Of a stretch of DNA of 64,000 nt, positions 21,197 to 32,600 are shown piece after piece; position 1 is the stretch's first letter; each line of letters begins with the position of its first letter. The DNA is taken from positions 1,550,001 through 1,614,000 of the forward strand of contig NC_089399.1 of assembly GCF_003171515.1 (NCBI RefSeq), in the 5' to 3' direction. Under the pieces are notes generated by a model. The model had not been told where the DNA came from. It searched no databases and saw only the letters and a program-made list of their open reading frames with translations. A program made the position numbers and the translations under genes. Source of the stretch: Pyrenophora tritici-repentis. Its lineage: Eukaryota > Ascomycota > Dothideomycetes > Pleosporales > Pleosporaceae.

Positions 21197-22045
21197 GTAT
21201 CATATTGGGCATGCAATGTCTTGTATCTATATTGAAGCCTTTTAGCAAGCGTATAGTCATTTGATCGAGTGATGAATCTAATGCATCTCCAACAGTCTTC
21301 GTCATGAGCATAACGGGCGTCGCGTCTTCACATGCGATTAGAGGTCTGATCTGCAAGTGCCATCACCATGCAGCCAACCAGGCCAACCAGAAAGCACGCG
21401 CTAGTGAGTCCTGGGATCCCCCCAAAATAGCAGCAGACTTCGTACCCGTAGGTGACGTGAAGCTTAGGCGTTGCCTCCACGGCTGATGTGAGCGCTTGAG
21501 AGGGCATGATGGAGCTACGACAGCAAGTGCCGAAAGCCTGTTAAACTTTCAGTTCCTAGCAGATTACGGCATTGAAGGATGCAAGAGTTGGCTGGAACAG
21601 GGAAATTGGACCAGTTGCCCAGCCACAGCCCGCGGCAGACCCCCTTGGTCAACGCTTCCAATCAACGCAGCATCGCGCATCAAGCCTCAGCCATTCGCCA
21701 AGGGAAACATCCGGGCGCAGCCAGATCCTCAAGAGGACGCGCGACCTGCGACGTCCCCCTCATTGTCGTTTGACTGTTCCTCTGAAGAAGCCTCTCACAC
21801 CGCTCACGCCTCGTATCCTCATCGCAATTTTGGCTTCACCACCGTTACCTAGACATTTTCATTACCACGGTTCGCCGTCGTCTAGTGCGAAACGAGGCCG
21901 AGGTCGTGGGCCCACCGAAGCTTGGGCGATCCGCCATTCTCCCGGGTGATCTCATTGTCAAAACAAAGCTTCGGGGACATTTCTTGGTTGAAGCATTTGA
22001 CGTTTTACCGGCGGACCGTTATATGCTTGACGTTGAATCGATACC
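21197..22045. other. Intergenic gap, no gene seen
   Basis: This region lies between two plus-strand genes. ORFs of 118-125 codons overlap in different frames and show no domain. The last ~150 bp before 22046 are the likely promoter of the membrane-protein gene. Confidence 0.5.
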
Positions 22046-23402
22046 ATGTTGTTACCCGCCCTTGAAGCAAGGGACGCCACTCTGGAAAGAAGAACCATCT
22101 CCAACGAAGCCAGGACCTCTGTTATAGTATGTTTGATCCCTCTGGCAATGATTGCGTTGTTTGCAAACGAAACATTCCGTTCTATATGTGCTGACGCTTG
22201 ATTTGTAGGTTGGATGCATCGCAGGTTCCATCTTCATCATACTCGTAGTTACATACTTCACGACTCGTAAATACCGCACATCATCCCGCAACACACAAAA
22301 AGCACAACAACCGTCCAACGATAAGCTCCCTTCGTTATTTTCATGGAAGAACTTTCGCAAGCGTCCGCGTCGCAATGGCTACTCGACCACTTTGCAAGAT
22401 ACAGAGTATCGCGGAAGCGCCAGTAGGGCGAGTGGTGAGATGCGCGGGGCACCCACGTCCGATCCCGAGAGACAAATCAGTACCAGTGCGGCTGGGGTGG
22501 GTAGAAACACATCTATTCGCAGTGTCATGACGCTGCCAGCCTACTCGTCCGCCGCGAGGGAGAATGAGAGGGTACTAGCTCGCGAAGGCGAACGAGCAGG
22601 CATGGACAATGTCATCGAGTTACCAGAATCTTTAGAAGACGAGGAGAGACAACGAGAAGAAGAGATGGAATCACTATACCAAATAAGGCTGGCACGGCGA
22701 ATCGAGGCAGCAGACAGAGAGGCACGACGGCAAGCGCGGCGAGAGGCGCGAGCACGAGGCGACGTCCAGGCTCTCGCAGACATTCGACGAAGAGCAGAAG
22801 AAGCAGCAGATCTCTCGGTATCCCAAATGCTCATCGCAGAGCACCAAACGCGAACGCGAACGCGAACGCGCGAGCAGCGAGTATCTTCTGTAGCCTACGG
22901 CGACCTAGGCGTCGCACGACACGACGGCACCCGCATACGCGGAAACTCGACCGAAAGCGACATCCGCCCTCTCCTCGACTCAGCCGCCTCCTTCTCCGGC
23001 CACTCCCGCAACGACACCCACCAGCGCGGCCTCTCGATAACCTCGCTCGCCCAATCCGTCGAATCCCGACCGTCTGAAGATTACGATTTCGCAGACGCTT
23101 CGCGCACAAACTCGCATTCCGCCAGTGGCAGCGACGGCTTCGAAATTATACCTCTACACCCTGAATCAAGCTATCACAGCCATAGCCATAGCGAAGGTGG
23201 TAGCTTGCCTTCGCCGCAAATGCATGTCCTCCCAGAGGAAGAAGCACCCGCTTATGAAGACCCGCCAAATTATGAGAGTCCTGTTGATACGCGCGCGCCG
23301 CAGTTACCAGCGCTGAATCTCAATTTGGGGCGTTTACCTAGTATACGCATCGTTACTGAGATGACGCCTGTGGAAGCGAGAGCCGCGTCGCCAAATCGAT
23401 GA
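22046..23402 (+). CDS. Single-pass membrane protein with charged coiled coil and PPxY motif
   Basis: A 424-aa protein. Exon 1 is 22046-22126 (27 codons), the intron is 22127-22208 (82 nt) and exon 2 is 22209-23402. The intron falls exactly before the only membrane span, VGCIAGSIFIILVVTYF (about residues 28-44), which is followed by basic residues (TTRKYR), placing the long C-terminal part in the cytosol. That part has a charged helix (EEMESLYQIRLARRIEAADR then REARRQARREARARG) typical of a coiled coil, Ser-rich disordered segments, an Arg/Thr run (TRTRTRTREQR) and the C-terminal PAYEDPPNYESP. PPNY is a PPxY motif of the kind bound by WW domains of Rsp5/Nedd4 ubiquitin ligases. A role as an Rsp5 adaptor is possible by analogy with yeast Rcr1/Rcr2 and Bsd2, but this is inferred only from layout. 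Confidence 0.75.
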
Positions 23403-24592
23403 CAGCGTAGCGGCGATGGGGAAGACGGTGTTTTATGAATACATTATACACATGTGTGATTCGGTCACAAATATAAATTTTATGTATCAAGTTGTGAGTA
23501 TCGTCTCACACAATTCGATATATAAGGATCATATTTGCAGCGGAAACACGTGTATGTATATTTGTTTTCAAGTTCTTGTTTTTCTTCTTCTTGCTTTACG
23601 TTGTCGTAGCGTCCAGCGAACTTTTTGGGGGTCTAGAAAGAGAGAGGGAAAGTGCTTATATGAGACGAATTTCACGAAAGCGAAGCAAGTATAAATCAAT
23701 GTTTAGAACCTATTTATGGAGAGACGTGGTTATTACAACCATGTCGTTGTCGTTGTCGTTGCATTTTCTGCCTGGCCTGGAGGAAAGAGGGACTTGGGGG
23801 AGTAATAGGCGTTTGTACAGTGGGGGTGTCGCGGTAATCCAGCTGTATTCCTGCAAAGGAAAGGAGGGGGCTTTTATGTCCATCTAAGGCGGAAGGCAGG
23901 AGAAGGCGGGGGTAGAAAACGATATATATACAACTATCGGCATATGTTTGTTTGAAAACGGAAATGGAAATGTTTAATCTTGATTTACCTTCCTCCTCTC
24001 CATCCTCCCTCTGTCTCTCTCTCTCTCTCCTTTGCCTGCCCATATCACTCCCTTTACCTCCCTTCCCGCACTCCTCACCCACCCACCAAAACACCCATGA
24101 TAACAAAAGCGGTGTGCGGAGTGAAAAGAAATCCCGACACGGGTAGATCGCATTACGTGTTCCCCCTTGTTTTTACTTTCATATTCAGCAAAACCACGTG
24201 TTTTGGTATGATGGGATGACGATGTAAGCCCATGGCACACACACGTAACGTGATACAATCGTGACGTATACCGGTACGTAAGCATATTGCAACACCGATG
24301 CTGGAGAGATCTTTGGTATCATATCGATGATGCGTGATGTGGTTAATTGAGGGCTTGTTTGTGATTGCGCTATACTGTACGACACAGCCATTCCTAGTAT
24401 TCATATCCATCCTCGCCAACAAGCTTTGCACCTTGTTCACCCCAAAGCCCCAACACAAGTCCAATCTTTCCATCGCTAACCTCCCCGTGCTACCATCGCT
24501 AAGGACAACAGTCAGTACAACCACATTGGACATGACACGTCCGTGTTGCTCCAGTGCCTCCCTGTTTATCGTTAGATATCCGTCATCAAAAG
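23403..24592. other. Gap between convergent genes, simple-sequence tracts
   Basis: 1.2 kb with no supported gene. It holds a short GTCGTT tandem tract (about 23742-23762), a polypyrimidine block with CTCTCT repeats (about 23990-24060) and A/T-rich sequence. It marks the left border of the gene-poor section. Confidence 0.5.
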
Positions 24593-24870
24593 CTATACAT
24601 GGGCTTTAACCGCACGTACACATGCGCCGTCCAAACATAGGCCGGCGGGCCCGCAGATATTAGATAAGAAACGACACTTCGATGAATCGTCGGAGCATGT
24701 CTACAACTGTTAGATAACCATCGCCCTATGTCTTGTCAGGAGATACGAACGGCGCCGGTGCATGTTCGGTGATCACTATAACAGGTACCCACTACAGGCC
24801 TTTGGGCGAGTGCAACCGGTGTTATGATGCCGACTAGGAGCGTGGTGAGGAAGAGAGTAGGAGTCTTCAT
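24593..24870 (-). CDS. Candidate small cysteine-rich secreted protein (effector-like), spliced
   Basis: The ATG at 24870 starts a frame with a strong signal peptide, MKTPTLFLTTLLVGIITPVA, with likely cleavage after ALA near residue 22. The unspliced frame stops after 44 codons (24736). A 50-nt intron at 24750-24701, with branch-like CTAAC and acceptor TTGTAG but a weak donor GTTCGT, joins exon 1 (24870-24751) to exon 2 (24700-24593). Exon 2 is an open cysteine-rich frame containing TCSDDSSKC and CGPAGLCLDGACV. The product would be 75 aa with seven cysteines in the mature part. A better donor (GTATCT, 4 nt downstream) would shift the frame and end early. The intron length matches its neighbours, but the donor is non-consensus, so a decayed gene is possible. 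No homolog is recognised. Confidence 0.5.
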
Positions 24871-25200
24871 CGTTGCTGGTGTTTCTTAATTGATGCTGAT
24901 GTTGAGCACTGATGGATTCTCGTCGGAAAAGGATGCGCTATATGATCACGAAAACAGGGAGCGGAAAGGCTATTCAGAGATAGAACTGTTTCAAGCTCAA
25001 GTTCAGGAAGGAATTGAGGGAGAGCTCATTAAATATCTGTTGATCAAGAGGCATAAGCACTAAGCTCATACATAACGTGAGTTTGAGATAAGTATCCCGA
25101 GCTTCCATCTGTGCGTGCAGTCCTGTGACGGATGTCAGCGGGTTGATCGCCGCAGTGTCGCCAAGTCTGACAGTGATTAGCACTCTCAGTATAGGCATCT
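24871..25200. other. Upstream region of the small secreted protein gene
   Basis: About 330 bp upstream of the candidate secreted-protein start and left of the first inverted-repeat element. No gene or clear motif is seen. Confidence 0.4.
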
Positions 25201-25303
25201 GGGTGACGTAAAACACTGGACAGTGTGGGTAAGCACCCAATAGACGTGTCTGGCGACTACAGTGGCTTTTTTAAACTAGTATTTCCAGTATTTTATGACA
25301 CCC
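25201..25303. mobile_element. MITE-like element, copy A (diverged inverted repeats)
   Basis: A 103-bp core begins GGGTGACGTAAAACACTGGA and ends CCAGTATTTTATGACACCC, so its ends are imperfect inverted repeats. The interior, including GACGTGTCTGGCGACTACAG, matches the reverse complement of the element at 30481-30582 over nearly the whole length, by eye about 80 percent. Similarity extends a little outside the core (GCATCT on the left; GCGTG on the right), so the true ends may be 6-8 bp further out. There is no coding capacity. No target-site duplication could be assigned. Confidence 0.75.
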
Positions 25304-25544
25304 GCGTGCAAGGCAATACTCTAGACACGTGCTGAAGCGCAAAGCTACTGGTATTCTACCTACTTCATCAACATATATAGCTCTTATACCAACGCGAAAG
25401 CTCAGACACTGACTCCAGCTCACTGTCACTCACTCAATCGCGCATTGAACTCTTCCTTCGAGTAGAGTAGGAGAAATTGAGCTTACGTAACCCCAGAGAG
25501 GAAATATTGGTTATTATTTGTACATCATAGTTACTCATTTGTCA

Positions 25545-26887
25545 TTATTGCAACGAATCATGACCTCTCGTTGCACTTCTCCCACACTCGAGGGTATGTA
25601 TGGCAATAGATTGGTAACTGCCCCCCTTATTGTCGGCATAGACTTCGCCTGCGAGCGAAGCCGTAGAACTCGCTTCGTCGGTAGGGAGTCGACTACGCCC
25701 CTTTCTCGGAACGCTACCGATGGTGACCAGTGTGTGTGGATTATTTTCGCAGTGCGTAGTTTTCGTCTCTGTTGTTGTTGAGCTTCCGTGTGTGAATTTC
25801 CGGAGTGCGTTGTTCAGACTGCGGAGGGTGGGGCGGAGGAAAGGTAGCGATGCTGAGAAGAAAAATCACTCGTTAGCTTTCTCATTATCAGAAGGTGGAG
25901 GCGTTAACTTACTCGCAATGCTTGCGAGATTGACATCGCAGACTGCCCATATTTGATCGTCAACACCGTCGTAGGTGAGGTCTATGTCGGCCATTCTATC
26001 CAACTGAATGCAGTGGATGATGGAGCCAAGTGCTGAGCAGCAGACCCTTGAACAAAATCAGTATGTAGTCAATGCATTGCGTGTGCAACGCAACTCACAA
26101 CGTCCCTGCCCCAAACATGGCTCCCATCGCCCACTTCCGCGCTGTTTGGATACGCAGTCTCGATATCTCATATAACGGGCACACCAGGATACCCACCTCC
26201 AAGAGGAAATGCGGTATGCTTGACGCAAAGAGCGGTACCATCGGGGACATAGGGCAATCCCCTGCGAGATTCTGATGCCAGAACTTTTCGATTGGCTTGC
26301 ACTCCAAGGTGATGAGGAAGATCTTTGATCAATCAGTTTAGTGTTCTCAAATGTCACATATGGTGAACCACTTACCCTGACTATCACCCAGCACACGGAG
26401 ACGACACCCAGAATGCGAATGGGCCACCGGGTAACTGAAAGAGAAAACGTTCTCCAGTAAAGACCCAGGACAACAAACTTCGATGCCCCAATAGCGAATG
26501 TGTAGAACCACTCGTCAATCCAAAGGTCCAAGAAGAAGTGGTAGGAAACCAAGTCTTCAGACATATTGACGTCTTTGATGGGTATTCCCAGGCCCCACCG
26601 CATTTCTTGCACTCATTAGCGCTCACCCAGGAACGAGTTGCACACAGAACGTACTGAATAAACTGATAAATGTAAACCCAGTCCCCATCAACTTCGTCTT
26701 TGTGAGCGCGATGCTATGTCTTGGATTGGTAGTTACTTACAAAGGCAAACATCGCCAAGTAATCCTCCCATGTCAGGACACGGACGGTCTTACGCCGCGC
26801 GATCAACCTACCAAGAAGCGCCGCAGCCGCTACAGTGTACGTTATGATGGCCGCTGAGTAGAGCTCAGGCTGTCTGTTTCGAACCAT
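25545..26887 (-). CDS. PTH11/SAT5-like seven-helix membrane protein (fungal rhodopsin-fold family)
   Basis: An integral membrane protein of 361 aa assembled from six exons: 26887-26741, 26697-26655, 26605-26376, 26322-26099, 26046-25913 and 25852-25545. Introns are 43-60 nt and all phases close. Features are ELYSAAIITYTVAAAALLG (helix 1) with RVLTWEDYLAMFAF after it, FTFISLF, WIDEWFYTFAIGASKFVVL, YWRTFSLSVTRW, the loop LECKPIEKFWHQNLAGDCP, FLLEVGILVCPLYEISRL and SALGSIIHCIQLDRMADIDL. IWAVCDVNLASIATSLPFLRP is the family's closing signature (acidic or polar residues, then LRP). The tail is Ser/Thr-rich. Members include Pth11-like receptors and SAT5-type cluster proteins; the ligand is unknown. 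The acceptor of intron 2 has an alternative 6 nt upstream that keeps the frame. Confidence 0.8.
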
Positions 26888-28761
26888 TGCGTGGTGCAGG
26901 GCTACGGGCAAGATACCGTGGTAGGCTGCCAATTTCGTGTTGCACCCAGCAAGGGGTTATGAAGGTAGCTGAAACGCTAAGAACAGTTGGATGGTTTGGT
27001 GTATACCCAGATTCCTGTCATTTTGCTTTTTCTCTCTCCTCGTATTCCATGCGTGTAGCGAACGTTTGGGCACAAGGTGACTCTTATTTGAAGGCGTTAG
27101 AAGAGACCGAACGACCATTTAGTGGCCGAGAAGCGCAACGTCCCTGACATGTTCCCCGTAGATCAGTGCGCATAGGGCTATCCGATGGCAAGGATGTCAC
27201 TGGGATACTCATATGTGTATCATGCTAATATGGGTGGCCTGTTTGGGCAACAATCATCGTTTGCATAAACAATTGGGCACAGCCAATGAAGGGATTAACA
27301 GCAAGACCGTTTCCTTGATCCGGACTCCTGTCCACGACCATCTTCACGAATTGCCCTGTCTGCGGGCTAGATCCCCGCACATACGATTCGTATATTAGGG
27401 AGCTCGTATGTATGACATATGGCGATCACGGAGAATTCCAGTTGAAGGAGAAGATTGTTGGTATGGTCTGAGCTGGAAAATGTCTGACTCCGGTCTCCAC
27501 CACTTACCCGACGAGGTTGGATTTAAAGTTTGGCAGGGAGTTCTGTTGTGGAAGATCGCAATCTGGCTCGTGTAAGCTTTGGGATGGTACCACCCCACCA
27601 GAATGGTGGTATATTCTATGTCTGAGTCAGGACGGAACGGCAATTCACAACGATCGAGAAAGTCTCTGCATACAGCTTCTAGCGATCGCAGCACGATAGT
27701 CCATAAGACTACGTCTGGTAACAGCGACTTGCGAAGTCTTTTTCAAGTCGACCAACATGCTGTGTTTGGACAAAATTGTATGCGACACCATTCCGTAAAA
27801 GATTGCCAAAAGATCTGCTGCGTGCGGATTTGTCCGTGGGACGTGCCTAGAGAAACATCGCAAATCCACCTGTTCACTCCTGCTAGTCCCTTTGTACCTA
27901 CGTGTAGTGGATATCGCGGCTAACGTGCATAGCGCATCAGAGGCTTGTCTACGGGACCAGCACGGAGCCTAGTATGTCGGGTCATTTTCTGACGGTACAA
28001 ACATGTCCTAGGTGAAATGCATGGGAGACGATGACTGTTCATGGCGTCATACCGAATCCGGTCCGCTAGAAGTTCTACCTAGTCTTGACTCACTGCTACT
28101 GATGGACTATTAGTAGATGGTGAGTGCGGCGACCTGCGTATACTTAAAAGAGGCGGTAGGTCATGCCCAAGTGTGTGACGTTTCGAATGCCTGTCGAATC
28201 AACAAGGAGTGGGCATACATAGGCAATGTATCGTATCCGGGATGGACTATAGTCTAGCGTCCTCCGCGAACGTAAAGACTGGTTGATGAACGCCACCACA
28301 AGGTCTCGAAGCAGGCGATTTCTCTAGATAGGCGTCAGTCTCACTGCCTCTCAAGACTGTATGTAAATCAGTGGTATGTCTTGATGTGTTGGTACAGACG
28401 CTCTACTTGTGATTAGAACAGTGCTCCTTGCGCAATCTTTGCGCATGGTCCCATCAACTAGCAATCTGTCGTGGTCATACAAATTGGCAGCATCCGAGTG
28501 CTCAATGGATATAGGAGTATGTTCGAGACACATTCAAGCTAGAACTGGGAGTCTTGCGCTCTGTGCATGTCTACCGACGGGCAATTCGAGGTGAGATAGA
28601 AGGGCCGGTTGAAGGGGTGGATATGTCGGTGTTGTTGATCGTCTTGATTGTCATTGCAAATGTCATGTCGGCACTCTTATAGGTGAAGGATGTCGCTATT
28701 ATTCGATGTATTCGGTGTGAATGCTGATGGTTATTACACAATAATGTACATGGACATAGGT
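26888..28761. other. Gene-poor stretch, no supported gene
   Basis: 1.9 kb between the membrane-protein start and the COQ4 3' end. Minus-strand ORFs at 27395-27694 and 27645-27869 overlap in different frames and are closed by nearby stops; neither shows a known domain and I could not join them by splicing. They may be remnants of decayed genes. No tRNA or repeat was recognised. Confidence 0.45.
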
Positions 28762-29685
28762 TTACGTGGCAGCTCCTACCATGGTTCCTTTGGTTTCCTT
28801 CTCTTTCTTGCGCGCCTCTCGTTCCGCCTTTCGCATGGCTCGGAGGTCCGGTGGTTTCTCAATGCCCAGTCTTTCTCTCAGCTTATCAATGTCTGTCTCA
28901 AGTTCCTCTTCCCAGTATACGTTGATCACATCATCACTTTGTGCGCCGTTTCTCGTAGCCCAGGGTCCGTATATGTCCCAGAAACGTCTCCATTCGGCCT
29001 TCTTCAGTGTGAAAGCGCTGAAAACCGCTAGTCCAGTCATGGGTAAGCCGGTGTTTGCGAATTCAAAAGCTTTGAGCGCAACCTCGCCTTCACGGAAGAC
29101 AGGAAGCCCGACCAAGGCGTGGTAGAAGTCATGACACTCCCGATACCGCTGCATTACGTATGCACATTCCTCGTCATCTATGTATTGAACTGCAGCCCGT
29201 GTGTCTGGTGAGACGCCCTCGCGGTCAAGCCATGCAGCATATGCATAGCCCACCGTATTTGGTGGGAGATTACGTAGGCGCGGGATGTCCAGCGAAGTCG
29301 ACGTCAATCGCGGTCGGTCGCGCAGTATTCTTCGGCCGGTAGGGTTCAGTAACATGCGATCGCGGAGTTTGTATATGAAATATGGCTGTGCTGTGGCCTC
29401 ACCAAAGGATGCAATCAGATCTACCTTGAGTAAGCCGGACATTACAACCTGTAGGTGTGAATTTTGACTCTTACCTCCTCTTTGAGGATCTAGAAAACTC
29501 CCAATACCCGAGCCTAAAGCTAGTCCCAATCGCTCCGTGCGTGTCAATGGTATGTGACCTTCATAATTTGGTGGAGGGCGGTTGAGGACCGAGAAGCAAC
29601 GGGATGATGACACCAACACCGATGCTGGAGGCAGTGAGCGCAATGTCAGCTTCTGAAGCTGATGCATTCGCACATGTTTCGCCAT
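28762..29685 (-). CDS. COQ4: Coenzyme Q biosynthesis protein Coq4 (mitochondrial)
   Basis: A protein of the mitochondrial coenzyme Q synthesis complex, peripheral on the matrix side of the inner membrane. The unspliced frame is fully open, but a 54-nt intron (29474-29421, GTAAGA...GGTAG) fits perfectly: removal turns QRGGKSQ...KVDLIA into [17 protein letters not shown], the family's conserved junction. The product is then 289 aa. An N-terminal presequence (first ~32 residues: basic, Ser/Leu-rich) is followed by [20 protein letters not shown]. The zinc-binding motif HDxxH-x11-E is present as H167, D168, H171 and E183 ([12 protein letters not shown]...REGEVALK). The C-terminus is a charged helix ([15 protein letters not shown]). 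Recent work links Coq4 to the C1 decarboxylation/hydroxylation of the ring. Confidence 0.95.
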   Translation of the reverse strand: MAKHVRMHQLQKLTLRSLPPASVLVSSSRCFSVLNRPPPNYEGHIPLTRTERLGLALGSGIGSFLDPQRGGKSQNSHLQVVMSGLLKVDLIASFGEATAQPYFIYKLRDRMLLNPTGRRILRDRPRLTSTSLDIPRLRNLPPNTVGYAYAAWLDREGVSPDTRAAVQYIDDEECAYVMQRYRECHDFYHALVGLPVFREGEVALKAFEFANTGLPMTGLAVFSAFTLKKAEWRRFWDIYGPWATRNGAQSDDVINVYWEEELETDIDKLRERLGIEKPPDLRAMRKAEREARKKEKETKGTMVGAAT

Positions 29686-32600
29686 TGGCCTAGCCTGAGT
29701 AGCGAGCTATTCACAACATGGGAATGGTAGTTGGTGTCTGGTGTTCAGGTGCATGGCATGATGCAATCTAGTCGCTACTTAGCGTGCGCCACAAGCACCA
29801 GCCATACCAGACTGGGACTAACCCCAGGGACGCGACTTGCACACGATATCTGCAAAACTGCCGTTTCTGTCATATTGTAAACTCTACACATAGAGTACCT
29901 TATAATGTTATTGCCTGTTTCACAGCGTCTGTGTTGTACGAATGTAACTATTCATCCTAGTCTAAGGGCATCAAAGTTAGTCAACCCACGAGTTCAAAAT
30001 ACTGATGACTGTCCTTTGCTTCCGGTGATTGAATCCCTGTGCTATTCAGATTTTTTCGGCGGCAACGAAGAAGTTTGGCAAATCAGTCTTGCCAAAACAA
30101 ATACCTGATCAACTTGCTCACAAAGTACCTTGTGATACGCATCAGTCACTTGAGACCTTCCTGTACCTTGATGTATATTTTACAGACCGCGTTAAGGTAT
30201 TGCTGGGGCCCAAACAGACGAATAGATGTTTGATAGATTGAAAGATGGATGATATAGAGGAAGGTGAATGCGGAAGGTGGTGGGGGTTGGCAGTCATATG
30301 ACGATATCTGGTCATCCGTCAAACCCTGGGGGTGGTTTTTTTTGGGCATCATTGGAAAACAAGGCTGATAAAGTGTCCTTCGTATTGAGCCCTGTCGAGG
30401 ATTTTAAGTGTGTACGACTAACTCGAGTCCTTCGAATTCTACTGGTCGCTGGGAATATGCATTCATCTTAGCGACCACCCGGGTGTCATAAAATACTTGA
30501 CATACTAGTGTAAAAGGGCTACTGTAGTCGCCAGACACGACTATTAGAGCTGGCCCACACTGTCAAGTATTTTATGACACCCAGATGCGACTAGTAGGTT
30601 AATCTAGAGCCTGGGCGCTCTAGACCTACCCACTACGGAAAACAAGCCTACCTTGATGTGCATAATCGTCGCGAGATTTAGGCACACCACAGTACGGATG
30701 TGGCTTGTCGATCAGGGTATTAGCCTGCACGACATATCTGTCAAGGTGTTCAGTCGGTGAGGAAGTTGTGAGTGAGTGAGTGAGTCTAGATAGCTAGTAG
30801 CTTTTTGGCACGGACAACTGTGTTGTTATCCATGGTCACAAGACACGAAACGGTACGTTATGCTGCAACTTTCTTCGGATATAGTCATCTCACAGAATAC
30901 GCAGACGGTCTAGCTTCCGGAGTTTTGATTGCTGATCCGGCATTGGTATGCGCAAAGAACGGCAATGAGAAGAAGACATGGTGTTGAGGAAGGCGCACTG
31001 GCCACTTTGACCTCTGGTTATACAAGCTGTCCCTTCCACTCGACTTCACATCTTCATCGTTGACCACATCACCTATGCTTTCGTATTTGCAATATCGTCT
31101 CTCTCGCTTCGAACCATCCCATCTTCGTATCGTCGGTCGATCCTGTAGTGTCCCCTCCTCCGCATTGCTCGGCAATGATGCAGCACACCGACCCACACAC
31201 CGACCCACACACCGGGTGCATCCTGGCGGCCTTCAGACTCCAATAGCTGCCGAATGTTTCGGTATCTTTGACAGCCTTGTCGAGCGCTAGGTATTAAGAG
31301 CGCGTGCCACCATGCGTAGCGCTATATATGCAACTGCATAGCCCTAGCCAGAAAGACCTCGCGTGCCTACCTTCGCGAGTTGAAGAATGCGGGCAAAGTC
31401 ATACGTGGGTTGCACGCTGACATGTGTCAAGGGAAGCTATTCGAAGCATCTTGTATCCAATGGTATTCAAAATACGAGCCTGCTGTATTCGGACCGGACT
31501 TCCTTCCTTATCTGTCTCTTCCTGCTTCGCGTATGCATAGCGGTCAAATGCGGCTAGCCATCCGTCCATCGTGGAGTCTGGGCTATTGTATTCCAGAATC
31601 GAGAACTCGCTGTCCATACGGTCTCAATGCCCATTTCCCTGGTCTCCGCGATACGCTCCAGTTTCTCTGTGCTCTAGTTCCATTTAGCGTTGGTAAAACT
31701 ATAACAATATCGGAGCGCGGCCGGGGCGATCAGATGGTCCGACGGCTTGACACATCCACGCGCGCGCAAAGCAGCTTGTGTGAAGATGGACTAGTTTCTC
31801 GTAGCTGGTTTGACAACTACCTTATCTAGAAAGAAACCAGATTGCCATTCAACCTGTCTGTGGCGCAAGTGCCGAACCTCTTATCCTGGACAAGGTGGTA
31901 TCCTACCCCATGGCGCCCGCTTGACTACCGCACTACACCCTCTGAGCCCACGTTCTTATTCGACCGTTGGCAACGTTGCGAATATACCAGTTGTTCGGTC
32001 TCACTCTAGTAGCCAATCCAGACCCAGAAGTTGCCATCCTATGGAACGGGTAGCAACGCTGTGTGTAGCAATGGAACCTGATACTATGTTGTATCTTGAC
32101 GTTACTCACCTCTATAAGCGAAGGATTCATGAAGAGGTCCTAGAGGAGGTGTCAGAGACTGCATAGCACACGAAGATTATGCATAGAAGTGGAGCTCTCG
32201 ACTGCTCAAGGGTCTCCTTCCGAACGACTGGGGAGTCATTTCCTTGCGATATACCCTCCGAATAATTATTTGGAGAGGCATTCAGAAGAGCATTAGATCC
32301 AGAAAGACCTTGTGAAGGTAGATAAACGCTTGGGTATCGAAAGAGACGATGAATGCTTGTGCTTATGGAGAGCCTAAGAAAGCCTCTTGCCGATCTTGTT
32401 CACAAGTTTACTCATGCGAGACGTCATTGCTTCTGATGCTCCGATACTTGAACCAGATGCCCCTACCCACCCGCCTCTAGATCTGCGCCCAGCCGAACGC
32501 TCTGGTCAAAGATTCCACGAACTCTCGGACGTCTTCGCGACATCGGGACTAAGATGTCTTGTCAAACAAGCACGCGCGGATATTAGCCTCGCCTCGCGCA

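Noticed and set aside
27395..27869. Overlapping minus-strand ORFs as a possible gene
   Set aside because: Frames are closed by nearby stops and no intron joins them; at best a relic.
28623..28682. Short hydrophobic frame MSVLLIVLIVIANVMSALL as a signal peptide
   Set aside because: Stops after 19 codons with no usable donor to continue it.
31380..31829. ORF of 149 codons in the gene desert
   Set aside because: No ATG start, no domain, and overlapping minus-strand frames of equal quality.
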